NCBI RefSeq assembly: GCF_000746845.1
Contig: NZ_KN050846.1
Location: 1,247,394 to 1,311,393 of the forward strand
DNA from: Altibacter lentus
Lineage (GTDB): Bacteria > Bacteroidota > Bacteroidia > Flavobacteriales > Flavobacteriaceae
Reading direction: 5' to 3'
Length of the DNA stretch: 64,000 nucleotides
The position numbers were made by a program, and so were the translations under genes. This document shows positions 16,161 to 24,927 of this stretch, piece after piece. The notes under the pieces were generated by a model. It made no database searches. It worked only from the letters and a program-made list of their open reading frames with translations, and was not told the origin of the DNA. How positions within the stretch are numbered: the stretch's first letter is position 1; every line of letters begins with the position of its first letter.

Positions 16161-16943
16161 ATGCGTTTTACACCCTATACCCCCCTACTGTGTGTGTTGT
16201 TGTTCCTCGGTTTAATGAGCTGCAAGAGCGATGATGAGACACCTCCTGTTGAAGATTTTAAAGCTGAAAACAGAAAACCTTTGGGGGTTTCGGCAGAGGA
16301 TCTGCTAAGTGACGATATATACAGCACCCTTACAGTAGAATTGGCTTTCAATGAAACTTACCGCCCCAGCAATGTGGCGATTGCCGAACTTCAAGACTTT
16401 TTGGAAACTCGTTTAAACAAACCCGGTGGAATTTCCATCGTGCAAACCAATGTCGATATATCTCAAGGAGCACCTTTCACAATTCAAGAAATTAGAGATA
16501 TAGAGGACGAAAACCGAACGGTCTATACAGAAGGTGATACCATGGCTGTGTATATTTTCTTTGCGAACGGATCGTCATCCAACGATACCCAAACTACTGT
16601 AACTTTAGGTACTGCATATCAAAACACTTCCATTGTCATCTACGAAAAGACGCTACGGGATTTGGTACTTAACAATCCTACCATCGATCTGGCTACCTTA
16701 GAGTCCACAACCATACAACACGAGTTAGGACATATCTTAGGGCTGGTGAACCTTCAAAATGACGATATCCATACCGATCATGAGGATCCGTCCAATTCTA
16801 AGCATTGTGTCGTTGAGGAATGTCTCATGTATTTTGAAAGTAATAATGGTCGCGCGATCGTAGCTCGGTTTAACCAACGCAACAGTGTACCTGCATTAGA
16901 CCCCTTGTGTATCGCCGATCTTCAAGCCAAAGGTGGAAAGTAA
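16161..16943 (+). CDS. Membrane metalloprotease-like lipoprotein (HExxHxxGxxN)
   Basis: A 260-residue lipoprotein (lipobox LMSC, Cys21). The zinc-binding helix is HELGHILGLVN (187-197). This is the metzincin-like HExxHxxG pattern, but Asn stands where a third His or Asp ligand is usual. Further conserved elements are HTDHEDP, a Cys pair around KHCVVEECLMYF, and the Met in that segment as a possible Met-turn. It is a small Bacteroidota family, probably anchored in the outer membrane or facing the periplasm; substrate unknown. Confidence 0.82.
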   Translation: MRFTPYTPLLCVLLFLGLMSCKSDDETPPVEDFKAENRKPLGVSAEDLLSDDIYSTLTVELAFNETYRPSNVAIAELQDFLETRLNKPGGISIVQTNVDISQGAPFTIQEIRDIEDENRTVYTEGDTMAVYIFFANGSSSNDTQTTVTLGTAYQNTSIVIYEKTLRDLVLNNPTIDLATLESTTIQHELGHILGLVNLQNDDIHTDHEDPSNSKHCVVEECLMYFESNNGRAIVARFNQRNSVPALDPLCIADLQAKGGK

Positions 16944-16961
16944 CGATTGAAATTTTAGATC

Positions 16962-18596
16962 TTAATTGCTTCGTTCAAATACTTTTTGTCCGTTGATAAA
17001 AGTCGCATTCACCTTTACTTTTGGGATACTATCTGCCGGAATGGTCATGATATCCTGCTCCAGCACTGTAAAGTCTGCGAATTTTCCTTTTTCAATACTT
17101 CCTTTCTCAGATTCTTCAAAATTTGAATAGGCCGCCCAAAGTGTCATTCCTTTTAAGGTCTCTTCACGGGTAAGCGATTCTTCCATACGGTAGCCATCTG
17201 CGGGGTAATTAGTTAAATCCTTTCGTGCGACTGCAGCATAAAAGGTATACATGGGGTTTACCCTTTCAACAGGAAAATCTGTGCCTAACGCTATGGTCCC
17301 TGATCGCTCTAAGAGCGATTTATAGGCATAAGCACCTTCGATACGGTCCGGCCCCACGCGATCTTCGGCCCAGTACATATCGCTGGTCGCGTGTGTAGGT
17401 TGTACCGAAGGAATGATCTTTTCTGAAAAATAATCGAAGTCGGAAGGGGTGACGATCTGTGCATGTTCCACTTTCCAGCGAGGATCCTTTTGATCTTTGA
17501 GCACTTCAGAATAGACACGTAACACCGAAACATTTGCCGAATCTCCAATAGCATGGGTATTCATTTGAAAACCTGCCGCCGAAATTCGATCGGCTAACGT
17601 GCGTAACTGAGCTTCGTTGGTGATCACCAATCCGTAATGTCCGGGCTGATCGCTGTACGGTTCACGCATGGCGGCACCACGTGAACCCAAAGCGCCGTCA
17701 CCATAGATCTTAATTGACCTCACGTTCAATCGGTCGGTTTTGAGCTTACCCGCAGTCAAATAGTGATCCATAGATGGCGTACCGCCACTAACCATGGCGT
17801 ATACGCGTAATTGCATTGTTCCGGCCTTTTGCAGACTATCGATCGTTTCAATGACCTCTCGTGACAGACCGGCATCGTTAACAGTGGTAAGACCCATTTC
17901 CAAACACAAGTTTTCTGCATCCAATAAGGCTTCGGCAATATCTTTTTTTGTGACCTTCGGAAACGTAGCACTAACCAGCTGCATCGCACCATCGATCAAT
18001 ACACCTGTGGGCGCGCCATCCTTTACAATCACTTCACCGCCCGGAACCTTGGTATTAGCAGTGACCCCCGCAAGTTCTAACGCTTTGTTGTTCACCAGCA
18101 TGGCGTGACCATCGATCCGTCTTAGCGATACAGGCGTATCCGGAAATAAGGAATCCAACACCTCTCTGGTGGGAAACTCCTTTACCTCCCAGTCGTTTTG
18201 ATCCCAGCCTCGGCCAATTATATAGGTTTTGTTGTGTTCTTTCTGAAAGGCCACCACACGAGCCACAACCTCATCGAAACTTTTCGTATCTACCAGATCC
18301 ACATCCTGTAAGTTGAGTCCAAGACCGAAGAGATGCGCATGGGCATCGATCAATCCCGGAACAATGGTCTTTCCTTTAGCGTCGAAGGTCTCTTTAAAAT
18401 TATATTTCAGTTCCAGTTCGGGTTTTAATCCAATTTCCAGAATTTTTCCATCCTGAACCACGATAGCGGTGGCCGTATCAAAACCGTGGTTCACGGTATA
18501 TATATTGGCATTCTTCACCAGCAGATCGGCGGTTATTCTTTCGGGAGCACAAGAAATACATACTAGCAGCAGGCTGCCATAGAGAAAATGTTTCAT
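16962..18596 (-). CDS. Amidohydrolase lipoprotein (Amidohydro_3, AepA/YtcJ-like)
   Basis: A 544-residue metal-dependent hydrolase with lipobox VCISC (Cys16). The metal-site motif is DAHAHLFGLG (about 84-93). RIDGHAMLVNN, MNTHAIGDSAN, KVEHAQIV and LGTDFPVE supply the other His/Asp residues of the TIM-barrel centre. Members hydrolyse amide or ester bonds of small molecules; the substrate is not predictable. It is followed on its upstream side by the terminator of the beta-barrel gene. Confidence 0.9.
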   Translation of the reverse strand: MKHFLYGSLLLVCISCAPERITADLLVKNANIYTVNHGFDTATAIVVQDGKILEIGLKPELELKYNFKETFDAKGKTIVPGLIDAHAHLFGLGLNLQDVDLVDTKSFDEVVARVVAFQKEHNKTYIIGRGWDQNDWEVKEFPTREVLDSLFPDTPVSLRRIDGHAMLVNNKALELAGVTANTKVPGGEVIVKDGAPTGVLIDGAMQLVSATFPKVTKKDIAEALLDAENLCLEMGLTTVNDAGLSREVIETIDSLQKAGTMQLRVYAMVSGGTPSMDHYLTAGKLKTDRLNVRSIKIYGDGALGSRGAAMREPYSDQPGHYGLVITNEAQLRTLADRISAAGFQMNTHAIGDSANVSVLRVYSEVLKDQKDPRWKVEHAQIVTPSDFDYFSEKIIPSVQPTHATSDMYWAEDRVGPDRIEGAYAYKSLLERSGTIALGTDFPVERVNPMYTFYAAVARKDLTNYPADGYRMEESLTREETLKGMTLWAAYSNFEESEKGSIEKGKFADFTVLEQDIMTIPADSIPKVKVNATFINGQKVFERSN

Positions 18597-18619
18597 TCGG
18601 TTGGGTTTTCAGTAAAAAT

Positions 18620-18652
18620 AAAAAAAGCATCCAGATATTAACGGATGCTTTT
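18620..18652 (-). terminator. Terminator of the TPR/beta-barrel operon
   Basis: Hairpin AAGCATCC / GGATGCTT on the minus strand, followed by seven T, between the barrel gene stop (18681) and the amidohydrolase gene. Confidence 0.8.
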
Positions 18653-18680
18653 AAGAAATAAATTATTTGTACCGATTGTC

Positions 18681-20414
18681 CTACCAATCGAATTTGTATG
18701 TGGCTCCCAACAAGCCTTGGATACCCTGCACCGGATAATTGTACCATTTCTCGTAATTGTCACTTAGCAGATTACTGCCTTTAACAAAAATGGACAAACG
18801 TTCGTTCACGCGATACCCCAAATGAACATTGGCATCCAGATAGCCGTCCAGTGTGACCTCTGTTGGAAAAGGATCCACCAACGGACTGAAGGCAATGATC
18901 CGATCCATTCGTTCCCCTACGTAAAACAGCGAAGCCCCGCCGTAAATTTCTTCGGTGATGTTGAAATTGGAAAAAACGGTCGCTTTAAGGTCCGGTAAAT
19001 TCCACGGCTGAGTTTCGTTGGTCGTTGTGTAACTTAGATATTCGCCGCTAATACCCAAGGTAAATACATCGGACATTTCTACTTTTAGCTCTCCAAAGAT
19101 CGATAGCGTGTTTACATCGTCATAGACCACCTGGAACGAGTTGCCGTACTGGTAGGCTTCTGTGGGTGCGATATCGTTTAACGGGTTCATAACAAACAAA
19201 GCTTTGTCGTTTTCCTTCCCATAGGAAGCGCGTAAGTTGTAGCCCACTGAGTTAGACAATTTACCTTTCAAGCCACCAAAGGCGTTGTACAGTTGTTGCG
19301 TGGGCATCACTTGTAAGGTAGGGGAGACAAACGGATTTTGTTCTTTGAACGAGAAATAGCTGTTTTGTTCCAAACCGCCCTCGGCACCACCATAGGCAAT
19401 AAGTAGTTCATCGACCAACCTGTAAGACACATTGATCAGCGGAGCGATAGAAAAATTTGTGTCACTGTTCTCGGTATCCAAGCTCGCGTAAGCAGCAACG
19501 CCCAGTGAAAGGGTGAGGTCTGTATCGACATACACCAAAGATGGAGCTATCCCGGCGTTGAGGAAGCTGTAATTAATGGGAATTTCCGCAAAATAATTAC
19601 GTTCAAAACTTCCCGACAAGTAATCCACATCGCCATCAATAGTAAGGGTGAAATCGGTAAGAGGAAATTCGAATTCCGGTTGTGCTCTAATATTGAATTC
19701 TGAAGAACTATAAGCATCTCCCAAATAGCGAACCTTCGCCGAAAGCCCTTCGAACATAGATTCGTCCAGGCTTATGTTTCCGCCTACGTACCCGCTGAAA
19801 TAGGTCTGCTGCGGATCGAACGCTGCTATGAACTCGTTTGGGGCGGTATCAAAACTTTCCGGCAGGCCGTACCAATTAAAGAGTTGGTGTTGGATGCCGG
19901 CCTCCAGATTGTAGGAAGCATCCCGCTGTCTGCTGGTATAATTACCGTCCAGACTCGTATCGTAGTATTTGTTCTCTAAGCGCACTCCGTCGATATCTCC
20001 CTGTGAAGAATTATGCCTAAAAAAGAAGCCGGCATTGTCGGTCCTGCTTATTTCAAAATTACTGTATAACTCCCCCAGGATACTGGTGTAGTTACCAAAA
20101 CCAAGTGTTGCATAGTTATCAAACAATTTAATAGGTTTCGCTTTTTCTACCGTTGTAGCTTTCCCTTTAGCCGGTGTAAAGGTAGATGCTACCGGAACGG
20201 AAAAAATTGTATAGATGACCTCTTTCTTCTGTGTGGTAACCGAGTCGTTTAAAACAGGTGTTTCCTTCACTTTAAAAGCATCGGAAATTGTGGGTGTGTA
20301 GGGTTTTACGATATTCACCACTTCGGTGCCCAGATCGTCTTCCTGTGCGAACAATAGAACAGGGAAGATCATGAGGAACAATACAAGATGTGAGGCTATG
20401 CGTTTCTTTGACAT
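18681..20414 (-). CDS. Outer-membrane beta-barrel protein, TonB-dependent receptor-like
   Basis: A 577-residue protein with a signal peptide (cut after LLFAQ). The N-terminal segment EVVNIVKPYTPTISDAFKVK is conserved in relatives, and many alternating beta strands end in an aromatic residue (GATYKFDW), as in outer-membrane barrels. There is no clear plug domain, and the length is short for a TonB receptor, so it may be a barrel without transport function. It lies 31 bp after the TPR gene on the same strand and shares its terminator, so a joint envelope role is inferred. Confidence 0.82.
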   Translation of the reverse strand: MSKKRIASHLVLFLMIFPVLLFAQEDDLGTEVVNIVKPYTPTISDAFKVKETPVLNDSVTTQKKEVIYTIFSVPVASTFTPAKGKATTVEKAKPIKLFDNYATLGFGNYTSILGELYSNFEISRTDNAGFFFRHNSSQGDIDGVRLENKYYDTSLDGNYTSRQRDASYNLEAGIQHQLFNWYGLPESFDTAPNEFIAAFDPQQTYFSGYVGGNISLDESMFEGLSAKVRYLGDAYSSSEFNIRAQPEFEFPLTDFTLTIDGDVDYLSGSFERNYFAEIPINYSFLNAGIAPSLVYVDTDLTLSLGVAAYASLDTENSDTNFSIAPLINVSYRLVDELLIAYGGAEGGLEQNSYFSFKEQNPFVSPTLQVMPTQQLYNAFGGLKGKLSNSVGYNLRASYGKENDKALFVMNPLNDIAPTEAYQYGNSFQVVYDDVNTLSIFGELKVEMSDVFTLGISGEYLSYTTTNETQPWNLPDLKATVFSNFNITEEIYGGASLFYVGERMDRIIAFSPLVDPFPTEVTLDGYLDANVHLGYRVNERLSIFVKGSNLLSDNYEKWYNYPVQGIQGLLGATYKFDW

Positions 20415-20445
20415 GTGAAATAGGTATGTTGTTAATGAAATGGGC

Positions 20446-23400
20446 TTAGTTTCCTTCGGTTTCTACCGAGGCATTCGTTTTTGCTTCTGCGGCTTTGATC
20501 ACCGCTAATTCGGTTTTGGCCTCATCGACTACATCGGTAAATTCTACAAAATTCTTGATCACGCTCTCCAGAATATAGGTCGCTTGATAGGCATCATCCA
20601 GAGCATAGAAGTTCTTGGCCATGAGCACAAGTCCCTTTGCACCAAAATATTTGTAACCGCTATATTCTTTGGCGAGTTTTTGAATTGCCGTATTGGAAGC
20701 TTCAAACATTCCTTCCTTATATTTAAAATACGCATCGTAGTACAGTGCTTCGGCGGCAAGCTGTCCGGTAGCGATCTTGGCAACTTCGGCATAGGCGGCA
20801 CGTGCCTTTGATTCGTTATTGGTCTTCATGGCAGCACGGGCTATAATGACCTGAGCATCACTCTTTATAGCATTATCGATCTTTGCATTCTGAAGTACCT
20901 TCTCTGCATAGGCCACCGCTTCGGTATATTGTTTCAGCTCGTAACTGGCTTTCATGCTATTGGTCTGCGCAAAGATGATATTCTGCGGAAAGTCTGCTTC
21001 CACCTCTAAACGCTTCAGATATGTAATCGCATTCTCATAGTCCTTCTTTGCGAGATATGCTTCAGAAATACGCGCCAATGCCTGCTCTGTGAATTCGCTT
21101 CGCTCCTTTCCTACTACAAATGCATAATGCGGAATGGCTCGTTCCGAAGCATTTTCAGCAAAATACAACTGACCCAAATAAAAATGCGCCTGTAATGCAT
21201 GTCGGCCATTCGGGAACTCTTCCAGATACCCTTCAAAGCGAGTTATTGCCACTTTGGGTTTGTTCTCCAGATAAGGTTGCTCTGCCGCTAGATAGGTAGC
21301 ATCATCGACCTCAGCATCTTCGATCTCCACAAAATCCAAGGTGCTTACCCATGCAGCATATTCGTCCACCTTTCCTTGATCTATATAAATGATCTTTGCC
21401 GAAGCCACAGCTTGCAAGGCTTCGGGCGTCGAAGGAAAGTCCTTGGCCACTCGTTTGAACAATGCCAAGGCATCATTGCTCTTGCCGGTGTTGTCCAATA
21501 TCAATGCTTTTTTAAGAAGTGCGCGTGCCACAAAACTGCTCTTTGGCAATTCCTTTATAAGCTTGTCGTAAGCCGCAATGGCGGCGTTATTATTTTCCTG
21601 TGCCACATAGGTGTTACCCAACTCATACAATGCATCGTCGCGATAGACCGATCGTGGGTACTTGACAACAAATTCCTGCAGTCCGTCGATCTTGCTTTGT
21701 GTGCGGTCCACAAAACCAAAACTAATCGCTTTTTGAAAGGCAGCATAGTCCTCGTCTGCAGTTCCCAAACGAATCGCTTCGTTATAATTTTCCATAGCCG
21801 GCCAATATTGGCTGGTAACAAAATAACTATCGCCTAAACGCAGGTATGCATCCTTCTTGCGGGCTCCCTCGGCCGTGGAAGATTCTACATAGCCCTTAAA
21901 GTTGGTGATCGCTTCCGGATACTGCTTCAATTTAAAATTGGCATACGCGAGATTGTATTTGCTGTTTTGCATTTCTGAAGTTTTGGATGCACCGGGTAAT
22001 TGCAAAAACTGCTTATACCCTATGAGAGCTTCTTCAAAATTATTGAGCTGGTAGTCGCTTTCGGCATTCCAGAATGTGGCTTTTGCTGTATATACAGGAT
22101 CCCGAGGTTCTTTTAAGGAGAGGTTGAAAAAATTCTTAGCCTCGGCATAGTTTCCTTCGTTGTACAATTCGGTGCCGCGAAAGAAGGCTACCTTTTGATA
22201 GGCGAGTTTGTTTTCGAACGACTTATTGTTCTCCAACAGTTCCATGGCAGCTTTGTAATTCTTGGACGTAATATAAGAATCGATAAGTAGATCTTTGAGC
22301 GCTTCGTTGTTCTTGTTATTTGGGTAGGTTTCTATAAATGAAAGAAGCACTTGAGGAGCACTTTTGTAACTGTTACCAATTTCATAGCTCAACTTAGCAT
22401 AATTGAGCCATGCATCTTCCCGGATCTCTTCAGAATAGTCCATCTCTGAAGCATTCTTGAACGCATTAAGTGCTTGCTGTTTCTGGTCGAGCTTCAAATA
22501 ACTTTCTGCCAGATGGTAATATGCGTTTTGTGCCACGGCATTCTTACCGTCAATGATCTTATTGAACTCGTTAATGGCGTTTTGATAGTCGCCCTGTTTG
22601 TAGTAGGCGTAGCCTAACTGATAATAATCTGTGTTGTTCCATTTGCCCCGTTTCCCTTTATACTCTTTTAAGTACGGGATCGCTTCGGCATACTGTTCGA
22701 GATTGAAATAACTTTCTCCTATGATCTTAGAAAGTTCGCTTTTTTCCTGCGGGTTTGAGTTATCGTATTGTTCTTTACCCATGTCAATGGCCTTCTGGAA
22801 CTTCCCGAGTTTGAAGTTCATATCGGCTTGATAATACGATAAGCCTTCGGCATAGCGTTCTTCGTCCTTGACCTCTTCAAAAAGTTCGTTGGCCTCTTCA
22901 TAATCATCGCCTTCATAAGCGATAAAGCCCAGATAGTATTTGGCCTGTACGCCATATTTTTCGGAAGTACTTACCCTGTTGAAGTATTTCTTTGCTTCAC
23001 TGTATCTTTTATTCTGAAAGTAAGCATAGCCATTATTGAAATAGAATTTATCCCGTTCACTTCTTGGGACACCGGCTTCGTCTACTTTGTCATACCATTT
23101 TCGTGCATACGAATACTTCCCATTTTCGAAATAATAGTTCGCCACATTGATATAGGCATCATTTCGCTTAATGCTGGTAGGATATTCCTCCACAAACTCC
23201 TCCATGAGCGCATCGGCATCCTGTTGATTGAGTCGCACAGCACAATTAGCAATATAGTAAGCGCAGTCGCCTTCAATGGTTTCGTCCTGTGCTGCAGCCT
23301 TTACTTTGGAAAAGAGACTTTGTGCCGCTAAAAACTGATTGTTATTGTACAGTTCTACCGCTTTGTTGAAATCGACCAACTCGTTGGTGAATACAGCAGT

Positions 23401-23466
23401 TTGCTGTGCGTGAAAAGTTAAGGTCGAAAGTAGGAAAAGGGTTGAGATTGTGAGGTTTTTCAGCAT
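20446..23466 (-). CDS. Large exported tetratricopeptide-repeat protein
   Basis: A 1006-residue protein with signal peptide MLKNLTISTLFLLSTLTFHA followed by about 25 TPR-type helical repeats covering almost the full length (recurrent A-x-Y-x-L-G-x-x-Y motifs, e.g. AKYYLGFIAYEGDDYEEA). Frame extension 75 codons upstream is possible, but the ATG at 23466 begins a good signal peptide. TPR arrays are protein-interaction scaffolds; its operon partner is the barrel at 18681-20414. I infer a periplasmic or outer-membrane assembly role. Confidence 0.88.
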   Translation of the reverse strand: MLKNLTISTLFLLSTLTFHAQQTAVFTNELVDFNKAVELYNNNQFLAAQSLFSKVKAAAQDETIEGDCAYYIANCAVRLNQQDADALMEEFVEEYPTSIKRNDAYINVANYYFENGKYSYARKWYDKVDEAGVPRSERDKFYFNNGYAYFQNKRYSEAKKYFNRVSTSEKYGVQAKYYLGFIAYEGDDYEEANELFEEVKDEERYAEGLSYYQADMNFKLGKFQKAIDMGKEQYDNSNPQEKSELSKIIGESYFNLEQYAEAIPYLKEYKGKRGKWNNTDYYQLGYAYYKQGDYQNAINEFNKIIDGKNAVAQNAYYHLAESYLKLDQKQQALNAFKNASEMDYSEEIREDAWLNYAKLSYEIGNSYKSAPQVLLSFIETYPNNKNNEALKDLLIDSYITSKNYKAAMELLENNKSFENKLAYQKVAFFRGTELYNEGNYAEAKNFFNLSLKEPRDPVYTAKATFWNAESDYQLNNFEEALIGYKQFLQLPGASKTSEMQNSKYNLAYANFKLKQYPEAITNFKGYVESSTAEGARKKDAYLRLGDSYFVTSQYWPAMENYNEAIRLGTADEDYAAFQKAISFGFVDRTQSKIDGLQEFVVKYPRSVYRDDALYELGNTYVAQENNNAAIAAYDKLIKELPKSSFVARALLKKALILDNTGKSNDALALFKRVAKDFPSTPEALQAVASAKIIYIDQGKVDEYAAWVSTLDFVEIEDAEVDDATYLAAEQPYLENKPKVAITRFEGYLEEFPNGRHALQAHFYLGQLYFAENASERAIPHYAFVVGKERSEFTEQALARISEAYLAKKDYENAITYLKRLEVEADFPQNIIFAQTNSMKASYELKQYTEAVAYAEKVLQNAKIDNAIKSDAQVIIARAAMKTNNESKARAAYAEVAKIATGQLAAEALYYDAYFKYKEGMFEASNTAIQKLAKEYSGYKYFGAKGLVLMAKNFYALDDAYQATYILESVIKNFVEFTDVVDEAKTELAVIKAAEAKTNASVETEGN

Positions 23467-23744
23467 TTTGTTATGTTTTTTTTTGCTTCCGTAAAGATAC
23501 AGCTTCGCACATTGCAGCAAAGAAGGTCTGTTCAAGTTTTTAACATTTAAATCAACAATAGCGCCAAAGAAAAAAATGTGTGTTGTTGGATCATTTATTT
23601 TTTTAAATGCGTCTTCTTCGGCAGCTTCCAATTGTGTTAATAACGCAACAATCTTGTGATAAGTATGTTTTATAAGAAGGAGATTTAACATTCCTAAAAA
23701 AGCTGTACTTTTAAACCACTATCGCTCGTTCAAACATTCACTTC

Positions 23745-24209
23745 ATGAAAAATATACTTCTTATAGTCGTTGTATTGCTAAGCACAGCGACGCTCGCACA
23801 ACGAAATCCGTTTAAAAACCTCACCGAAAAAAATGGCAATATTGGTATTGGAACCGAAACACCGGACGAACTCCTCACGGTAAAAGGAAAGATCCATACC
23901 CAGGAAGTACTCGTGGATCTCGACGGTGCCGTAACCCCGGATTATGTATTTGAAACTTATTTTAACGGAGTCTCACTGTTACATCCCGGCTACACCTTTC
24001 CTTCTCTAAGTGAAGTCGCTCAATACATTGAGATGCATCATCATCTTCCCGGTGTACCCAGTGCTGAGGTGATGGAAAGAGAAGGAATGTCTTTGAAGGA
24101 AATGAATCTTCTACTGCTTCAGAAACTAGAAGAACTAACACTCTATACGTTGGAGCAACAAAAAGAGATCGATGCATTAAAAGAAAAACTTTCCAGCAGT
24201 AGTAACTAA
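23745..24209 (+). CDS. Exported S74-like tail-fibre domain protein
   Basis: A 154-residue protein with signal peptide (cut near TLAQ, 19). The motif NGNIGIGTETPDELLTVKG (about 31-49) and a C-terminal trimeric coiled-coil-like stretch (MNLLLLQKLEELTLYTLEQQ, about 118-137) are found throughout flavobacterial secreted tail-like proteins. HHHLPGVPSAEVM precedes the coil. In phage relatives this region is an intramolecular chaperone; here no protease residues are evident and the role is unknown. Confidence 0.82.
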   Translation: MKNILLIVVVLLSTATLAQRNPFKNLTEKNGNIGIGTETPDELLTVKGKIHTQEVLVDLDGAVTPDYVFETYFNGVSLLHPGYTFPSLSEVAQYIEMHHHLPGVPSAEVMEREGMSLKEMNLLLLQKLEELTLYTLEQQKEIDALKEKLSSSSN

Positions 24210-24220
24210 ATTTATTTAGA

Positions 24221-24228
24221 TATTTTTG
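24221..24228 (+). promoter_or_regulatory. Putative -7 element of ftsE
   Basis: TATTTTTG is a perfect TAnnTTTG match ending 14 bp before the ftsE ATG, giving a very short 5' leader. No clear -33 TTTG is seen at the right distance. Confidence 0.45.
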
Positions 24229-24242
24229 CTAAAAATTCCACT

Positions 24243-24926
24243 ATGTCGCAACCTGTATTGTTCTTAAAGGACGCCTCGATTTTCCAGAGAGAGAATCTTA
24301 TACTTTCTGATGTAAACGTAACAGTTGAAAAAGGAGAATTCGTTTACCTCATTGGTAAAACAGGTACTGGAAAAAGTAGTTTTATGAAAACCCTATATGG
24401 GGACCTTCCTTTACAAAAAGGGGAAGGAGCCATCGTGGGTTATGATCTCCCCACATTAAAAGAGAAGGATATTCCTTTTTTAAGAAGAAAACTGGGTGTC
24501 GTTTTTCAAGATTTTAAGCTACTTAACGACCGTACGGTTCGAGATAATCTATGGTTTGTGCTAACTGCAACAGGCTGGAAAGACAAGGTAGCCATGGAAA
24601 CCAGGATCAATGACGTATTGGACAAGGTAGGAATGAAAACAAAAGCCTTTAAGTTTCCGTATCAGCTTTCGGGTGGTGAACAACAAAGGGTAGCGATTGC
24701 CAGGGCCTTATTGAACGACCCGGAGCTTATTCTAGCAGACGAACCCACCGGGAATTTAGACCCGCAGACCAGTGTGGAGGTCATGGAAGTGCTTCAGGAG
24801 ATAAACAAGAATGGAAATACCATTCTAATGGCCACTCACGACTACGCATTGCTGTTGAAATACCCTTCAAAAACTTTGAAATGCGACGAAAGTCAGATCT
24901 TTGAGGTGGTTCAAAAAACAGTTTAA
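24243..24926 (+). CDS. ftsE: ABC ATPase, cell-division protein FtsE
   Basis: A 227-residue ATPase with Walker [10 protein letters not shown] (about 37-45), Q-loop FQDFKLL, signature [15 protein letters not shown], Walker [13 protein letters not shown] and switch His in ATHDY. Sequence and length match FtsE, which with FtsX links septal peptidoglycan hydrolases to the divisome. No ftsX lies next to it. The stop is 1 bp from the convergent protease gene. Confidence 0.9.
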   Translation: MSQPVLFLKDASIFQRENLILSDVNVTVEKGEFVYLIGKTGTGKSSFMKTLYGDLPLQKGEGAIVGYDLPTLKEKDIPFLRRKLGVVFQDFKLLNDRTVRDNLWFVLTATGWKDKVAMETRINDVLDKVGMKTKAFKFPYQLSGGEQQRVAIARALLNDPELILADEPTGNLDPQTSVEVMEVLQEINKNGNTILMATHDYALLLKYPSKTLKCDESQIFEVVQKTV

Positions 24927-24927
24927 A

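Noticed and set aside
17794-18108. Plus-strand frame inside the amidohydrolase gene
   Set aside because: Antisense shadow of a well supported enzyme gene.
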